Shown one piece after another: positions 28,015 to 28,450 of a DNA stretch of 28,450 nucleotides. Position 1 is the stretch's first letter. Each line of letters begins with the position of its first letter. The stretch spans positions 1 to 28,450 of the forward strand of contig BAAFSQ010000124.1 of assembly GCA_054661495.1 (NCBI GenBank), in the 5' to 3' direction. The position numbers were made by a program, and so were the translations under genes. This DNA comes from Zygophlyctis sp. KS116. Lineage: Eukaryota; Chytridiomycota. The notes beneath the pieces were generated by a model. That model was not told the origin of the DNA and searched no databases. It worked only from the letters and a program-made list of their open reading frames with translations.

Positions 28015-28450
28015 ATCTAATTGTTGCTGGTTATATTTAGGATTTCTCTTAATAAACTAAAACATTTTCTGCCAATTTTTTTGTTAATCAATTTTTAAAC
28101 AAGAATATAATATATATACAATAGCTTGCGTTCTAATGCAGGAATTACTGTATAAATTGGAATGCCCCCATTGATACTCTTTTAGGAAGAGTTTCGGGTG
28201 ACTAAATTTTTGTTTCTTGAAACTTCTGGCGCTTAATATGATGGAATGGAAAATAAAATGTTTTATTCCTAATCAGTTTGGATATCAGTCAAGCTAAATG
28301 GTCAACCATTAATCTTAAAAATACATTCGTATAAATTTTACATGAATGTTATAAAGCCAAGGTGAAATTTGAATGTTACAACTGTAGTTGGAATATTAGT
28401 GTGAATGATTGATAGTGAACTCTAGATCTCAATCTGATGACAGATTGAGG
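28015..28450. other. ATP1 3' flank, no gene recognised
   Basis: 436 AT-rich bases without a convincing reading frame. Two small hairpins are visible: ACTCTT/AAGAGT with a 5-nt loop (28176-28192), and CTCAATCTG/CAGATTGAG with loop ATGA (28428-28449) at the window edge. No snRNA or tRNA signature (U6 ACAGAGA, U5 loop, GGTTCGA) was found. Confidence 0.5.
28428..28449. repeat. Perfect 9-bp inverted repeat with 4-nt loop
   Basis: CTCAATCTG-ATGA-CAGATTGAG. The loop region contains TGATGA, the core of a snoRNA C box. Without the sequence beyond the window no D box or partner can be assessed. It may also be a transcript 3' hairpin. Confidence 0.4.

Noticed and set aside
28120-28240. snRNA-like stretch (ATTTTTG resembling an Sm site, short hairpins)
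   Set aside because: No U1, U2, U4, U5 or U6 core sequence is present.
1-28450. tRNA, rRNA, CRISPR array, transposon or viral insert
   Set aside because: No GGTTCGA box with cloverleaf, no rRNA core, no spaced repeats and no transposase, integrase or capsid motif were found on either strand.

Overview
This is a compact, AT-rich nuclear segment of a eukaryote that still has mitochondria. It is most likely an early-diverging fungus of the Rozella / Paramicrosporidium / Mitosporidium type. That placement is inference from gene content: a chitin-synthase-like GT2, an OCH1/SUR1-type (GT32) mannosyltransferase, a Trs65-like TRAPPII subunit, F-box/LRR proteins, nuclear ATP synthase alpha and a bL21m-like protein. 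No rRNA, tRNA, CRISPR array or transposase was seen. The most distinctive property is splicing. Joining exons so that each conserved protein reads through requires about 51 introns in 12 genes, almost all 21-31 nt long (one of 35 and one of 58), with GT...TAG ends and often a CTAA/TAAC/TACTAAC-like branch site. One intron pair encloses a 10-nt microexon.

Layout. 1-210 (-): partial secreted cysteine-rich protein with a TATA box and a cluster of four TGACRTAW motifs upstream. 523-4062 (-): tandem pair of LRR genes sharing a 564-bp block that is 100% identical across the 5' third and proximal promoter, while the rest has diverged. 4488-5066 (-): orphan single-pass membrane protein. 5148-6425 (-): F-box/LRR protein, head to head (29 bp) with an intron-containing bacterial-type phosphoribosyltransferase, 6455-7217 (+). 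7238-9329 (-): divergent chitin-synthase-like protein. 9428-10346 (+): GT32 mannosyltransferase of the SUR1/CSH1 (MIPC synthase) kind. 10287-12751 (-): armadillo protein resembling SmgGDS/RAP1GDS1, whose 3' coding end overlaps that of the GT32 gene. 12815-18172 (-): MOT1/BTAF1. 18395-18652 (+): RNase H2 subunit C. 18807-20103 (+): Arp2. 20134-21553 (-): seven-bladed WD40 protein. 21614-22870 (+): Trs65-like. 22895-23398 (+): Mog1. 23395-24025 (+): Erv2-type sulfhydryl oxidase, whose ATG overlaps the Mog1 stop. 24170-24847 (+): Vps24/CHMP3. 24849-25506 (-): Cwc15. 25644-26036 (+): mitochondrial ribosomal protein bL21-like. 26237-28014 (+): mitochondrial ATP synthase alpha.

Most genes are unrelated housekeeping functions packed side by side: transcription (MOT1), genome maintenance (RNase H2), actin branching (Arp2), membrane traffic (TRAPPII, ESCRT-III), nuclear transport (Mog1), ER disulfide formation (Erv2), splicing (Cwc15) and mitochondria (bL21m, ATP1). 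Many intergenic distances are 1-60 bp, and two gene pairs overlap in coding sequence. The lineage-specific part is 1-9.4 kb: a secreted Cys-rich protein, LRR duplicates, an orphan membrane protein, the domesticated phosphoribosyltransferase and the chitin-synthase-like protein whose catalytic motifs are altered. All splice sites were assigned by hand from protein continuity and have not been tested against transcripts.
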